Shown here piece by piece: positions 15,289 to 23,873 of a DNA stretch of 64,000 nucleotides. Source of the stretch: Fen-1362 sp049516395. GTDB taxonomy: Bacteria > Planctomycetota > Phycisphaerae > Sedimentisphaerales > Anaerobacaceae. A program made the translations under genes and the position numbers. Position 1 is the stretch's first letter. Each line of letters starts with the position of its first letter. Where the stretch lies: NCBI GenBank assembly GCA_049516395.1, contig JBEKTD010000002.1, positions 372,001-436,000 of the forward strand, given 5' to 3'. The notes beneath the pieces are model-generated. The model was not told the DNA's origin, made no database searches, and saw nothing but the letters and a program-made list of their open reading frames with translations.

Positions 15289-15987
15289 ATGGATAAAGCA
15301 CAGGTGTTAAAAGCCGAGATTCGTCAAGGTGTGGGTTCGAAGGACGCAGCCAGGTTGCGTAAGAAAGGGCAAATCCCGGCCGTGGTTTATGGTCATAAGC
15401 AAGAGCCGGTCGCAATCACTTTGGATGCCAAAAGCTTTAGAGAGGAACTGCATCAAGGGCATCGGCTGATGGAGGTCGAGATAAACAAAAAGAAGGAGAC
15501 CCTGCTCATTAAGGACGTGCAATACGACTATGTCGGGACTGACATCATTCATGTTGACCTGATGCGCGTGGACGTAACCGAAATGGTTCGCGTAACCGTG
15601 CCGATAGAGACGAAGGGCACAGCCAAAGGCGCTCAGGAAGGCGGAATGGTCGAGATCCATACCGGCAAGCTCGAAGTCGAGTGCCGTGTTACCCAGATAC
15701 CCGAGCGTATCGTTGTATCCGTCAAGGAAATGGCTCTGGGCGACGCGATTCACGCGAAGGATATTCAACTGCCCGAGGGGGTCAAGCTGATAAGCTCGCC
15801 CGAACTGCTCGTCGTGACCTGCCACATCGTTGTTGAGGTTAAGACCACGGAAGAGCTTGAGGCCGAAATGCCTGCCGCTCCTGAGGTTATAACCGCGGCC
15901 AAGGAAGAGCCGGAAGAGGGCGAAGAGGCGGCAGCCGAGGCGAAGGAGCCAAAAGAGAAGAAAGAGAAAAAAGAGGAGAAGAAATAG
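15289..15987 (+). CDS. rplY: 50S ribosomal protein L25, CTC (general stress) form
   Basis: Binds 5S rRNA. The N-terminal L25 domain (about 1-90: KGQIPAVVYGHKQEPVAITL, LLIKDVQYDYVGTDIIHVDL) is followed by the CTC beta domain (about 95-180). The last about 45 residues are a Glu/Lys/Ala-rich tail that is probably disordered. ATG at 15289 is preferred because GAGGA lies just upstream; an in-frame TTG at 15268 has none. It lies in the conserved prs-rplY-pth cluster. Confidence 0.95.
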   Translation: MDKAQVLKAEIRQGVGSKDAARLRKKGQIPAVVYGHKQEPVAITLDAKSFREELHQGHRLMEVEINKKKETLLIKDVQYDYVGTDIIHVDLMRVDVTEMVRVTVPIETKGTAKGAQEGGMVEIHTGKLEVECRVTQIPERIVVSVKEMALGDAIHAKDIQLPEGVKLISSPELLVVTCHIVVEVKTTEELEAEMPAAPEVITAAKEEPEEGEEAAAEAKEPKEKKEKKEEKK

Positions 15988-16011
15988 GGCTGTTTTTAGC
16001 GAGCCGGCACT

Positions 16012-16587
16012 ATGCCTGGTATGAAGATGATAGTTGGACTTGGCAATCCTGGTAAGAAGTATGCCGAAACGCGGCACAACGTCGGCTTCAAGGTAATTGA
16101 TATGCTCGGCGGGGTGCTCGGCATAGAGGTAAACAAAAACAGTTTCGGCGGCCATCTGGGCAGGGGCGAATATGCCGGCAACCAGGTTTTGCTGCTGAAG
16201 CCGATGCAGTATATGAATTGCAGCGGCCAGCCGGTGGCTGATGCGATGGGTTTTTACAAGATAGGTTTGAATGACGTGCTGTTAGTGCTCGATGATATGT
16301 GGCTTGAGCCGGGGCAGATAAGGTTAAGGGCCAAAGGTTCCGCCGGCGGGCACAACGGTCTGGCAGACGTGGTGGAAAAGCTCGGCACCGAAGACGTGCC
16401 CCGATTAAGAGTTGGCATAGGCCAGTGCAAAATGGGCGAAGCAGTGGAATATGTGCTTGGCGAGCCGGGCCGGGTCGAGGCCGAGCAGGTAAACCAGGGA
16501 ATAGGACGCGCTAAGGAAGCGGCAATTTGCTGGCTTGAAGAAGGTATTGGAGTCGCGATGACAAAACATAACCGGTTTGAAGAATAA
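16012..16587 (+). CDS. pth: Peptidyl-tRNA hydrolase
   Basis: Cleaves peptidyl-tRNA released from stalled ribosomes. The 191-residue protein has GLGNPGKKYAETRHNVGF with the catalytic histidine of RHNVG near residue 24, KPMQYMNCSGQPV, LDDMWLEPGQIRLR with the catalytic Asp, and GSAGGHNGL. All key residues of the bacterial Pth family are present. ATG 16012 is given; ATG 16021 is also possible. It lies 24 bp after rplY. Confidence 0.96.
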   Translation: MPGMKMIVGLGNPGKKYAETRHNVGFKVIDMLGGVLGIEVNKNSFGGHLGRGEYAGNQVLLLKPMQYMNCSGQPVADAMGFYKIGLNDVLLVLDDMWLEPGQIRLRAKGSAGGHNGLADVVEKLGTEDVPRLRVGIGQCKMGEAVEYVLGEPGRVEAEQVNQGIGRAKEAAICWLEEGIGVAMTKHNRFEE

Positions 16588-16638
16588 ATGGAAATATGTC
16601 GAACGTAGAGTCGAAAAATTTTGCTGGAGGTATCTAAG

Positions 16639-17082
16639 TTGGAAACTGGAGTTAAGAAGCTTTACGAAGTGATGTTCCTGATTGATTCGGCCGAGGCGGC
16701 CAAGGACTGGGACGGCATTATCGAGCTCGTTACGAAAATGCTGAACAAAATCGATGCCCAAATCGTGTCGCTGAAAAAATGGGATGAAAGACCACTGGCC
16801 TATCCGATTAAAAGGTGCAGCCGGGGGACTTACATCCTCGCTTACTTCAAGGCCGATGGGCTAAAAATCCACGAATTAGAGCGGGACGTGCTGCTCTCGG
16901 AACGCGTTATGCGTGCGCTGATTCTCAGGGTGGAGCACCTCACTGAGGAAGATATCATCAAGCAGGCGACCGCCGCGGTGAATGTTCCTGCTGCCCCTGT
17001 TGCTGCCGATGACACTGTGGTGAAAGTCGAACCGGAGACCGCCGGAGCGGATGTCGCGGATAACCCTGAGCAGCAGGTTTAG
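16639..17082 (+). CDS. rpsF: 30S ribosomal protein S6
   Basis: Small-subunit protein that binds S18. The S6 fold covers about residues 5-98 (KLYEVMFLID, WDERPLAYPIKRCSRGTYIL, LSERVMRALILRVE). An acidic Ala/Val/Glu tail of about 45 residues follows. The start is TTG at 16639, with GGAGG 8 nt upstream; an upstream in-frame TTG at 16621 overlaps that site. First gene of the conserved rpsF-ssb-rpsR-rplI operon. Confidence 0.95.
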   Translation: METGVKKLYEVMFLIDSAEAAKDWDGIIELVTKMLNKIDAQIVSLKKWDERPLAYPIKRCSRGTYILAYFKADGLKIHELERDVLLSERVMRALILRVEHLTEEDIIKQATAAVNVPAAPVAADDTVVKVEPETAGADVADNPEQQV

Positions 17083-17159
17083 TAATCCGCCTGCGAGCAT
17101 TGACTTAAAGCGACCGCTTCTCTTGTTGAGGAGGGCGCTGAAGAATAGAGGAGTTATCT

Positions 17160-17615
17160 ATGGCGAATTTTAATAAGGTAATGTTGATGGGTAACCTGAC
17201 GCGGGACCCGCAGTTGTCGTATCTGCCGAGTCAGACGCCAGTTGTTGAGTTCGGGCTTGCGATAAACCGCAAGTGGACCAGCAAGGAAGGCGAAAGCAAA
17301 GAGGAAGTATGCTTTGTTGATTGCCGTGCCTTCGGTCGTCCCGCTGAGACACTCAACAAGTATATGCGCAAAGGCAGACCGCTCTTTGTGGAGGGCCGGT
17401 TGTCGTTCGAACAGTGGACGGCGCAGGACGGCTCAAAGCGAAGCAGGCACAGGGTTGTAGTCGAGAATTTCCAGTTTCTCGGCGGGCCGGCTGGCGGCGG
17501 TGCCGGTGGTGAGGCGGGAGCAGGCGGCGAGCCCGGGCCCGAAAGCCAGGTTGAGCCGGACAACTCCGGGCCTGTAAAGGGAGCACATCCTCCCGCAGAC
17601 GATATACCATTTTAA
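17160..17615 (+). CDS. ssb: Single-stranded DNA-binding protein
   Basis: Coats single-stranded DNA during replication and repair. The OB fold spans about 1-108 (NKVMLMGNLTRDPQLSYLPS, EVCFVDCRAFGRPAETLNKY, GRPLFVEGRLSFEQW). A Gly-rich linker follows, and the acidic tip ends in PADDIPF, the partner-docking tail. Length 151. It lies between rpsF and rpsR as in most bacteria. Confidence 0.97.
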   Translation: MANFNKVMLMGNLTRDPQLSYLPSQTPVVEFGLAINRKWTSKEGESKEEVCFVDCRAFGRPAETLNKYMRKGRPLFVEGRLSFEQWTAQDGSKRSRHRVVVENFQFLGGPAGGGAGGEAGAGGEPGPESQVEPDNSGPVKGAHPPADDIPF

Positions 17616-17627
17616 GTGAAAAGAAAA

Positions 17628-17700
17628 AGTTTTGAGTTCTTAGTTTTGAGTTTTTAGTTGTTACTAACTAAAAACTTGAAACTCGAAACTAAAAATTGTT
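17628..17700. repeat. 7-bp-period inverted repeat between ssb and rpsR
   Basis: Five left units of AGTTTTG type (17628-17662) face units AACTAAA, AACTTGA, AACTCGA, AACTAAA (17666-17693) across a 3-nt gap, so the arms are reverse-complementary. A transcript would form a long hairpin just upstream of the rpsR ribosome site, inside the operon. Its left-arm unit, AGTTTTG, is also the unit of the array in purL (38800-38834). Confidence 0.75.
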
Positions 17701-17715
17701 CATAGAGGTGAAAAT

Positions 17716-18009
17716 ATGGCGGAATATGGCGAAAGAAGAGACGACAGAAGAGGCGAACGAGGCGAAAGAAGAAATGACAGGTCAGACACCCGTAAGCTGG
17801 CGGCACCGCAACAGACCCAGTGCAGGTTCTGCAGGCGACGCGAAGAGTACGTGGATTACAAGGATATCGAGACCCTGCAGAAGTTACTGACGCATCGCGG
17901 CAAAATATATTCCCGCAAGCGCAGCGGCAACTGTGCCGGCTGTCAGCGCAAGGTCAAAAACGCAATCAAACGCGCAAGGTTTATGGCGCTTCTGCCGTTT
18001 TGCGCATAA
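17716..18009 (+). CDS. rpsR: 30S ribosomal protein S18
   Basis: Small-subunit protein, partner of S6. The S18 core is residues 34-97 (DYKDIETLQKLLTHRGKIYS, IKRARFMALLPF). A charged Arg/Glu/Asp-rich N-terminal extension of about 33 residues precedes it. Cysteines at CRFC and CAGC give a zinc-ribbon-like C+ form. GAGGTG lies upstream of the ATG. Part of rpsF-ssb-rpsR-rplI. Confidence 0.96.
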   Translation: MAEYGERRDDRRGERGERRNDRSDTRKLAAPQQTQCRFCRRREEYVDYKDIETLQKLLTHRGKIYSRKRSGNCAGCQRKVKNAIKRARFMALLPFCA

Positions 18010-18088
18010 CCCGGAATCTGTGCCCCGTTGCCCGTGCCCCTGTGGCTCGAGCGACGACAAACGAAATTTTTTACGCGGAGATGTGTAA

Positions 18089-18811
18089 ATGAAAGTATTA
18101 CTGGTTAGTGACGTTCGTAAACTGGGCTGGCTCGGGGACGTTGTTGAGGTCGCCGACGGCTACGCGAGAAATTTTTTGTTTCCGCAGGGGCTTGCCAAAG
18201 CCGCTACGGACAACAATATAAAGTCAATTGCCAAGGCCAAGGCGGCGAGAGCCGAAGAGCGTAATCTTGAGCGCAAACAGCTCGAAAAAGCGGCTCAGGC
18301 CGTCGACGGCGCCGAGGCGGTCATTGCCGCGGCAGCCAACGAGCTTGGTCATCTGTTCGGCTCGGTTTTCAGGCACGATATCGCAAAGAACCTGCGAGAG
18401 CAGGGCCTTGAGGTTGCCGACGACGTGGTTATGCTCCACGAGCATATCAAAGAGGTCGGCACATACAGCGTCAAGCTGGAGTTTGCGGACGATTTGACCG
18501 CTACGGTGAGCGTTGCTGTTGTTCCTGAAGGCATTGACGCGGAGACATTCAAGGCACAGCAGAAAGAAGCCGCCAAGGAAGCCGCGAGATTAGCTGCTGA
18601 GTTGAAAGCTCAGGAGCAGAAAGCTGCTCCGGAGCAGGAAGCGGAATCCAAGCCGGAAGTCGAAGCAAAGCCAGAAGGTGAAAACAAACCGGAAAGTAAA
18701 GCCAAGCCAAAAGGCAAAGCCAAATCAGAAGGCGAAGCCAAGCCAGAGGGTGAGGCCAAGCCAAAAGGTAAAGCCCAAAGCAAGCCGGCTGGAAAAAAAG
18801 AAAAGAAGTAA
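18089..18811 (+). CDS. rplI: 50S ribosomal protein L9 with a repetitive C-terminal tail
   Basis: Large-subunit protein. The N-terminal L9 domain (1-48: MKVLLVSDVRKLGWLGDVVE, DGYARNFLFPQGLA), a helical connector and the C-terminal RNA-binding domain (to about 148) are all present. The remaining about 90 residues are a Lys/Glu/Pro/Ala repeat with units like AKPEGE and AKPKGK, likely disordered and much longer than in typical L9. GGAG lies 8 nt before the ATG. Last gene of the rpsF operon. Confidence 0.95.
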   Translation: MKVLLVSDVRKLGWLGDVVEVADGYARNFLFPQGLAKAATDNNIKSIAKAKAARAEERNLERKQLEKAAQAVDGAEAVIAAAANELGHLFGSVFRHDIAKNLREQGLEVADDVVMLHEHIKEVGTYSVKLEFADDLTATVSVAVVPEGIDAETFKAQQKEAAKEAARLAAELKAQEQKAAPEQEAESKPEVEAKPEGENKPESKAKPKGKAKSEGEAKPEGEAKPKGKAQSKPAGKKEKK

Positions 18812-18828
18812 GATACTATCGCGAATTG

Positions 18829-18884
18829 GCGTGTAGCGGGTAGTGTGTAACGTTATCGCGTTGCTATCCGCTATTCGCCATGCG
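18829..18884. repeat. 7-bp-period inverted repeat after rplI
   Basis: Units GCGTGTA, GCGGGTA, GTGTGTA (18829-18849) face CTATCCG, CTATTCG, CCATGCG (18864-18884). The arms are largely reverse-complementary. It sits between the convergent ends of rplI and the SGNH hydrolase gene and could act as a bidirectional transcription-end hairpin. Confidence 0.65.
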
Positions 18885-18916
18885 TTGATTGGCTTTGCAA
18901 TTCGGAATAAAATGGG

Positions 18917-19894
18917 TCAGGAGCCGTTTTTTCCGGCAAACATTTTTACCATTTCGTTAAGAAACAGGCGTCTTGTTGCATCATAACCGCGTTCGCTTGG
19001 GTCTTCGATGTTAATACAATACCAGTACGTCGGGTCACTCCAGCGGTAATTTTTAATCCAAAACTTCCGGCAATGTATTCCGTGGCCGAGAAAGGCGGTG
19101 TGTATATCCACCAGATGAACGTATTCATATTTTGCGGCACAATCCGCCAGAATTTTATTGTAAGCGTTCAGTATCTTTTCGCCATCCGGCCAGGCAGGCA
19201 GCCCAGTCAGCCATGTGTTTGAATTGCCTGTTCCATCACTGGGGTCATAGATATTGGCAAGGAAGATTTGGCATCCGCCGGGGAACAGTTCTTTTAATCG
19301 TGTTATCATTTCATCCAATCTTTTCTGGAAATTATCTATCCATGGCGCGGCTTGCTCAAAGGTGGCCCCATACATTGCTCCTTCTGCTGGCGATTTGCGT
19401 CCATAGTTATGAATAAGGTCGTTGCCCCCAGTAGTCATTACTACAATTCCAAAAACGTCGTGCGGTTGCGGCTGCAAGGCCCGTATTTTGCTAATGTGGT
19501 CAAATGAATTACTGCCCGAGACCGCTATTTTTTTGGATTCCAGATTTGGGAAAACCAATGAAAGGTTTTTGCCGAGCATATCCGGGATGTCGCCGGCAGG
19601 GTTTTTAACCAGCCGGTCAAAGTATGAAAACCCTTTGCGTGCGCCAAACCCGTCAGTAACGCTGTCCCCGATTCCAAGCAGCATTACCTTTTGCTCTCGC
19701 CAGATGTGGCTAAATGGTTCGGAGGGAACATTCGGGCCGGCCGGCCCTGCGCCTTGAGGTAAATAAATATTGAAATAAACAACGCCGGATGTTGACAGAG
19801 CGACGATTATCACTGCTATTAGAAAACATCTGACGAATCGCACACGGACCTTCGGTTTAGATGGTTTTGGGGTTGGGTTCATATCCTCGCTCAT
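18917..19894 (-). CDS. SGNH/GDSL-family hydrolase, membrane-anchored or secreted
   Basis: Predicted esterase or lipase-like hydrolase of 325 residues. One N-terminal membrane segment (about 20-42) is followed by an SGNH domain: block I GIGDSVTDGFG with the nucleophile serine near residue 78, GSNSFDHI, and block III MTTGGNDLIHNYG. The last block, EDPSERGYDA, lacks the usual Asp-x-x-His, so the catalytic dyad is not obvious. AAGGGA upstream of the ATG supports the start. The DUF6807 gene lies just upstream on the same strand. The substrate is unknown. Confidence 0.8.
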   Translation of the reverse strand: MSEDMNPTPKPSKPKVRVRFVRCFLIAVIIVALSTSGVVYFNIYLPQGAGPAGPNVPSEPFSHIWREQKVMLLGIGDSVTDGFGARKGFSYFDRLVKNPAGDIPDMLGKNLSLVFPNLESKKIAVSGSNSFDHISKIRALQPQPHDVFGIVVMTTGGNDLIHNYGRKSPAEGAMYGATFEQAAPWIDNFQKRLDEMITRLKELFPGGCQIFLANIYDPSDGTGNSNTWLTGLPAWPDGEKILNAYNKILADCAAKYEYVHLVDIHTAFLGHGIHCRKFWIKNYRWSDPTYWYCINIEDPSERGYDATRRLFLNEMVKMFAGKNGS

Positions 19895-19920
19895 TTTCTT
19901 CCCTTTTAGTCAATGGCAAA

Positions 19921-20859
19921 TCACTGCCTGACGAAGTTCTGAAACTCCCGCTCAAGTTGCTCGGCGGATTTTTGGCCTTCGTAGATAATCATACGGAATC
20001 TTAAAAGTGCGCTTTGGCCTGGGTAAAGCGTGAAATTTAACGGCTTGGGGTTTTCGACGTTTCGGCCTTTCAGAAAATCCAGTTGGCCTAAGGGGTCGGC
20101 GCTAAACAAACCGTAACCTCTTGCTTGCCAATAGGTTGGGTAACAGTCGCTTGCCGGATGATTGAAAATCGCAATGCCGATTGTTTTGCCATTTTTGGTT
20201 CCTTCCAGACGAACCCAGGTGGCTTTTTTGCCCCAGATATTCGGCTCGCCTATATTGCCATCTGAGTCGAGATAGTTGCCTGTCCCCTTCTTTTCGCTTA
20301 ACCAGTCGGCCACGCGAATCGCGAACATGCCCTCTTTGGTGTCGCCGAAGACAATTTTTTCATCCTGTGCGGTCAGGGTGATATTGAAATCGATAGTGTA
20401 TTGATTCGCCTCAGCGGAAAAAACCATATCCCGTTTTTCTTCGAGCAACGTTTTGCCTGATTTGCCGACCCAGTGCGAGATTGTGGAAAGTTGACCGCTA
20501 TCCATCTTTGTGGTTTTTATGTGTTTTATCTGTGGCGGTGAGGTCGTGTTGTTCCAGAAGCCATCGTTATTAACTTTGTCATAAGCAAAGAATATCCCGG
20601 TTTGATGCGGATGGTCGTTGCTTTCGCCCGGTATATTCTCAAACGGGAAGCTGCGGGTCAGCACAATACCCGAAGGGCTTTTAACCGGGTATAAAATCGG
20701 CTTGGTCAGCCCAGAGCCATATCGGTAGGTCGTGAACAGGTTGCCTCCGATGAGGATGTCTATTTTGTTGGTATCCTGTACAAACCTGACATTCTCGTTT
20801 GCCATACAGACCGATGCGAAAAATAAAGTTGTCACTGCTAAGATCGTTTTCTTTAACAT
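19921..20859 (-). CDS. DUF6807 (PmoA-like) family secreted protein
   Basis: Secreted protein of 312 residues with a signal peptide (about 1-20, ending VCMANE) and a single beta-rich domain. The stretches RSFPFENIPGESNDHPHQTG and IFFAYDKVNNDGFW are typical of the DUF6807 family annotated as 'methane oxygenase PmoA'. Despite that label these proteins are not methane monooxygenase subunits. They are frequent in Planctomycetota and often lie near carbohydrate-processing genes. The function is not established. The SGNH hydrolase gene follows at 26 bp. Confidence 0.75.
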   Translation of the reverse strand: MLKKTILAVTTLFFASVCMANENVRFVQDTNKIDILIGGNLFTTYRYGSGLTKPILYPVKSPSGIVLTRSFPFENIPGESNDHPHQTGIFFAYDKVNNDGFWNNTTSPPQIKHIKTTKMDSGQLSTISHWVGKSGKTLLEEKRDMVFSAEANQYTIDFNITLTAQDEKIVFGDTKEGMFAIRVADWLSEKKGTGNYLDSDGNIGEPNIWGKKATWVRLEGTKNGKTIGIAIFNHPASDCYPTYWQARGYGLFSADPLGQLDFLKGRNVENPKPLNFTLYPGQSALLRFRMIIYEGQKSAEQLEREFQNFVRQ

Positions 20860-20932
20860 CTGAAATTCTTTTTTCCAATAGCACCCGGCTGTTTGGTTAT
20901 TGCGATTGTCTGCTTACCTGTTAATTTATGTT

Positions 20933-23842
20933 TTATCTGGCTCTGTGTTCGCGAGTCGGTCCGTATGCCTTTGCTAAAACTTTTATCGGGTGAATCGCAC
21001 GTTTTCCGCTTATATGCTCAATCTGCATGCCACAGGCGGCGCACTCGGTAAGGACGCACTGCGCGGGCGTATTTTCCAGCGCATCTTTGAGCGATTGGGC
21101 AATTTGTTCCGACAGCTCGTAATTTTTCTTTTGCATCCCGAATGTCCCCGCCAAGCCGCAGCAGCCCGCATTGAGGTCGGCCACCGGTATATTGCATAAC
21201 TTTTGCAACAACTCGATGCTCGCCCCGTATGCCCCGGTTGCGAATAAATGACAGGGTGTATGATAAACGTATCCCTGCAGTAGCGTTCTTTTGGGCTTGT
21301 TTAATTTGCCCTGTCGCAGCAATTCGCGGAGGTATTCCATCAACTCATAGGTATTTTCGGAAACGATTTGTGCATCCGGGCCTTCTACGTAATAGCGCAG
21401 TTCCTGTTTGAGACACAATGCCGCGCTTGGTTCGGAGCAAATAAGTTTGTAGCCCTCTTTTGCGGCTGCCGCGAGGTATTTGACGCTGTAAGACAAATCT
21501 TTTTTCGCGGTTTTTACGTCGCCATAGACAATTGCGGGCAATGGCGCAGGTCTTTGCCTGGGGATTGTCACTTCGACCGCGTTATGTCGCAGGACATCTA
21601 TAACAGCGAAGCCCAATTCGTGGTCATTGTAATTGACGTATGAATCCAAAAAGTACGCGACTTTATCAATGGGCATTTCGCTTGGTTTGCAGGTTTCCAG
21701 GTAGAGCCGGCCGGCAAGGGAAAATGAGCCGAAGGCGAATTTGGGCATCTTGCGTCTGCTGTCAAGCCCGATTAACTTTTCGAGAAGCGACTTAGTTATC
21801 GGCAGGCGCATTAAAGAATTCGATATTGGGGCGAATGTGCTTGCCAGCATACTAAGATACCTATTGTGGCCGAGAAGCCGTTCGGTTAGACGCAGTCCTT
21901 TTCGGCGGACATATTCGGCGCGGGCAGCTGCGATAATTTTCGAGACATCGACGCCCGACGGGCACTCAATTGAGCAGGCCTTGCAGTTGACGCACAAATC
22001 GAGGAACTGGCGGAATTCCGGGGAGTCGAAATATTCTTCCTTAAGCTGCCCACTTGACCAGAACCTCAGCACGTTCATTTTGGCGCGGGAACTCGCCAAC
22101 TCGTCTCCTGTTGTGCGGAACAGGGGACACATTCTGAATTGTTGCTCTCTGCTTCTGCAGACGCCGCAACCGCTGCATTGCCCAAGCTCAAGAGCGATTT
22201 CGTCGTCGGCGAAAATTACGCCCGATTCCGCGAATGTTTTATCCTTCTTTATATGATAGCTGGCCTTTAAGTTTTCGACCATTACATTGGGGTTATCGTT
22301 GATTATTTTTCCGGGATTAAGCAGGCCGGCGGGGTCGAAAATCTTTTTGATGCCGCAAAGCAGATTGTAAAATTCGTCGCCGTATTGTTTTCGCAGAAAC
22401 GCCGCACGGACTAATCCGACAGCGTGTTCGCCGCTGACCGTCCCGCCAAGCGACCAGGCGAGGGCGAAGACCTCGTTGGCGATTTGCGTCATTTTATCGA
22501 TATCGCCCTGCTCGCCCAAATCGAGATAAGGCCTGATATGTAATTCGCCGTCGCCTGCGTGGCCATAGTAACTCATCTCGATATAGTATTTTTTCCCAAT
22601 CTTCTGCAACCCGGCGATATACTCCGCGAGTTTATCGTTTTCAACCGAAACATCCTCGATAAACGGCAACGGCCTTTGTCGCCCTTTGCGCCGGTCGAGC
22701 AGGGGAACGGCATCTTTGCGTGCCTTCCAAATCCGCTTTTGTGTTTGCTCATCGAAGACAACCGTTCGATTACTCGCGAGATTGCCGATGGCGGAATCGG
22801 TCTTTCCGATTTTTACTTTTACCTGTTCGGGCGTTTCGCCGACGTGCTCGACAAGCAATGCGGCTGTTGCGTTGGCGGGAAGAACATCCCTATATGAGGG
22901 CAGGTGCTCAATTGCCATCGCAATCAGGCGGTTATCCATCAGTTCGCAGGCAGACGCGCCTGTCTCGACGATAATCGGGACGGCTTTTGCCATTTTGTCC
23001 AGAGAATCAAATTCCAGTTGCAGCAACCCGTTGGCTTTTGGCAACGGCACGGTGCGAAGCGTGATTTTGGTGAATATTGCGAGCGTTCCCTCTGAGCCGG
23101 CCATCAGGCGTGCAAGATTTACCCTGCCATCTTGATATGCCCCCGCGATGTTGTATCCGCTGCGATTGCGTTTGGTTGCGGGAAGCGCATTTGTGATTGT
23201 GTCTTTTTTGCCCGCCAGCAGCGAAACGCACTGTTTGGCAATCTCATCAATTCGGCTATCGCTATCGGTTTTTGGCTGATAATTGTTTACCAGTTCGACT
23301 ATTGAGCCGTCCGCGAGGACCGCCTCGACTTTTTCGACATAATCGCCTGTGTAGCCGAATTGCAGCGAGTGTGCCCCCGTTGCGTTATTGGCGACACATC
23401 CGCCTATGACGGCACGATTAGCCGTTGACGGGTCAGGCCCAATTTTCCTGTCGAATTTCGCGAGATAGCTATTTAATTCATCAAGGACAACACCCGGCTC
23501 GCAAGTTACCAGCTCACCCTCGTTTTCAATACCGATAGTGCCGTTCATATAACGGGTTACATCGAGCAGTATGCCGCTGGTTAGTGATTCACCCGCCACG
23601 CCGCTGCCCGCCCCGCGGGCGGCAACAGGTATTTGTTTGGCTTTGGCGTATTTGACGACCGCGGCGATATCCTGGGCGTCACGCGGGCAGACCACGCAGG
23701 TCGGCACAATCTGGTAAATGCTCGCGTCGTTGCTGTAAGCGGCGCGATGCAGAACATCAGTAAACACCTCTCCTTTGACGAGGCGAGCAAGGTCACGCAA
23801 TTGATTATCGAATGTTTGCGGGTTCACTTGTCTAATTATCAA
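20933..23842 (-). CDS. Fused FAD-linked oxidase and Fe-S oxidoreductase (GlcD-GlcF type)
   Basis: Predicted 2-hydroxyacid (glycolate or D-lactate) dehydrogenase of 969 residues. The FAD-binding PCMH domain (about 30-215, GAGSGVAGES) is followed by the FAD-oxidase C-terminal domain (to about 525, with HAGDGELHIRP). Two 4Fe-4S motifs follow (CSGCGVC near 560, CVNCKACSIECP near 640), then CCG-type cysteine regions (YHTPCHL and CCGLAGTFG near 870-900). Glycolate oxidase splits these parts among GlcD and GlcF; here they are one chain. The start is TTG 23842 or GTG 23827, next to a 7-bp-period array. The substrate is not determinable. Confidence 0.88.
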   Translation of the reverse strand: MIIRQVNPQTFDNQLRDLARLVKGEVFTDVLHRAAYSNDASIYQIVPTCVVCPRDAQDIAAVVKYAKAKQIPVAARGAGSGVAGESLTSGILLDVTRYMNGTIGIENEGELVTCEPGVVLDELNSYLAKFDRKIGPDPSTANRAVIGGCVANNATGAHSLQFGYTGDYVEKVEAVLADGSIVELVNNYQPKTDSDSRIDEIAKQCVSLLAGKKDTITNALPATKRNRSGYNIAGAYQDGRVNLARLMAGSEGTLAIFTKITLRTVPLPKANGLLQLEFDSLDKMAKAVPIIVETGASACELMDNRLIAMAIEHLPSYRDVLPANATAALLVEHVGETPEQVKVKIGKTDSAIGNLASNRTVVFDEQTQKRIWKARKDAVPLLDRRKGRQRPLPFIEDVSVENDKLAEYIAGLQKIGKKYYIEMSYYGHAGDGELHIRPYLDLGEQGDIDKMTQIANEVFALAWSLGGTVSGEHAVGLVRAAFLRKQYGDEFYNLLCGIKKIFDPAGLLNPGKIINDNPNVMVENLKASYHIKKDKTFAESGVIFADDEIALELGQCSGCGVCRSREQQFRMCPLFRTTGDELASSRAKMNVLRFWSSGQLKEEYFDSPEFRQFLDLCVNCKACSIECPSGVDVSKIIAAARAEYVRRKGLRLTERLLGHNRYLSMLASTFAPISNSLMRLPITKSLLEKLIGLDSRRKMPKFAFGSFSLAGRLYLETCKPSEMPIDKVAYFLDSYVNYNDHELGFAVIDVLRHNAVEVTIPRQRPAPLPAIVYGDVKTAKKDLSYSVKYLAAAAKEGYKLICSEPSAALCLKQELRYYVEGPDAQIVSENTYELMEYLRELLRQGKLNKPKRTLLQGYVYHTPCHLFATGAYGASIELLQKLCNIPVADLNAGCCGLAGTFGMQKKNYELSEQIAQSLKDALENTPAQCVLTECAACGMQIEHISGKRAIHPIKVLAKAYGPTREHRAR

Positions 23843-23868
23843 TAATCAGTAGGAAATAATCAATAACT
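23834..23868. repeat. 7-bp-period array at the start of the FAD/Fe-S gene
   Basis: Units AATTATC, AATAATC, AGTAGGA, AATAATC, AATAACT run with exact period 7. The array lies between mlaF and the FAD/Fe-S gene and overlaps the first codons of the latter. No right arm is seen. The same unit AATAATC occurs at 13055-13068. Confidence 0.6.
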
Positions 23869-23873
23869 TATGG

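Noticed and set aside
19921..20859. DUF6807 protein as a methane monooxygenase subunit (PmoA).
   Set aside because: The label 'PmoA' in this family is a naming artefact; the protein is a signal-peptide-bearing beta-rich protein without PmoA membrane segments.
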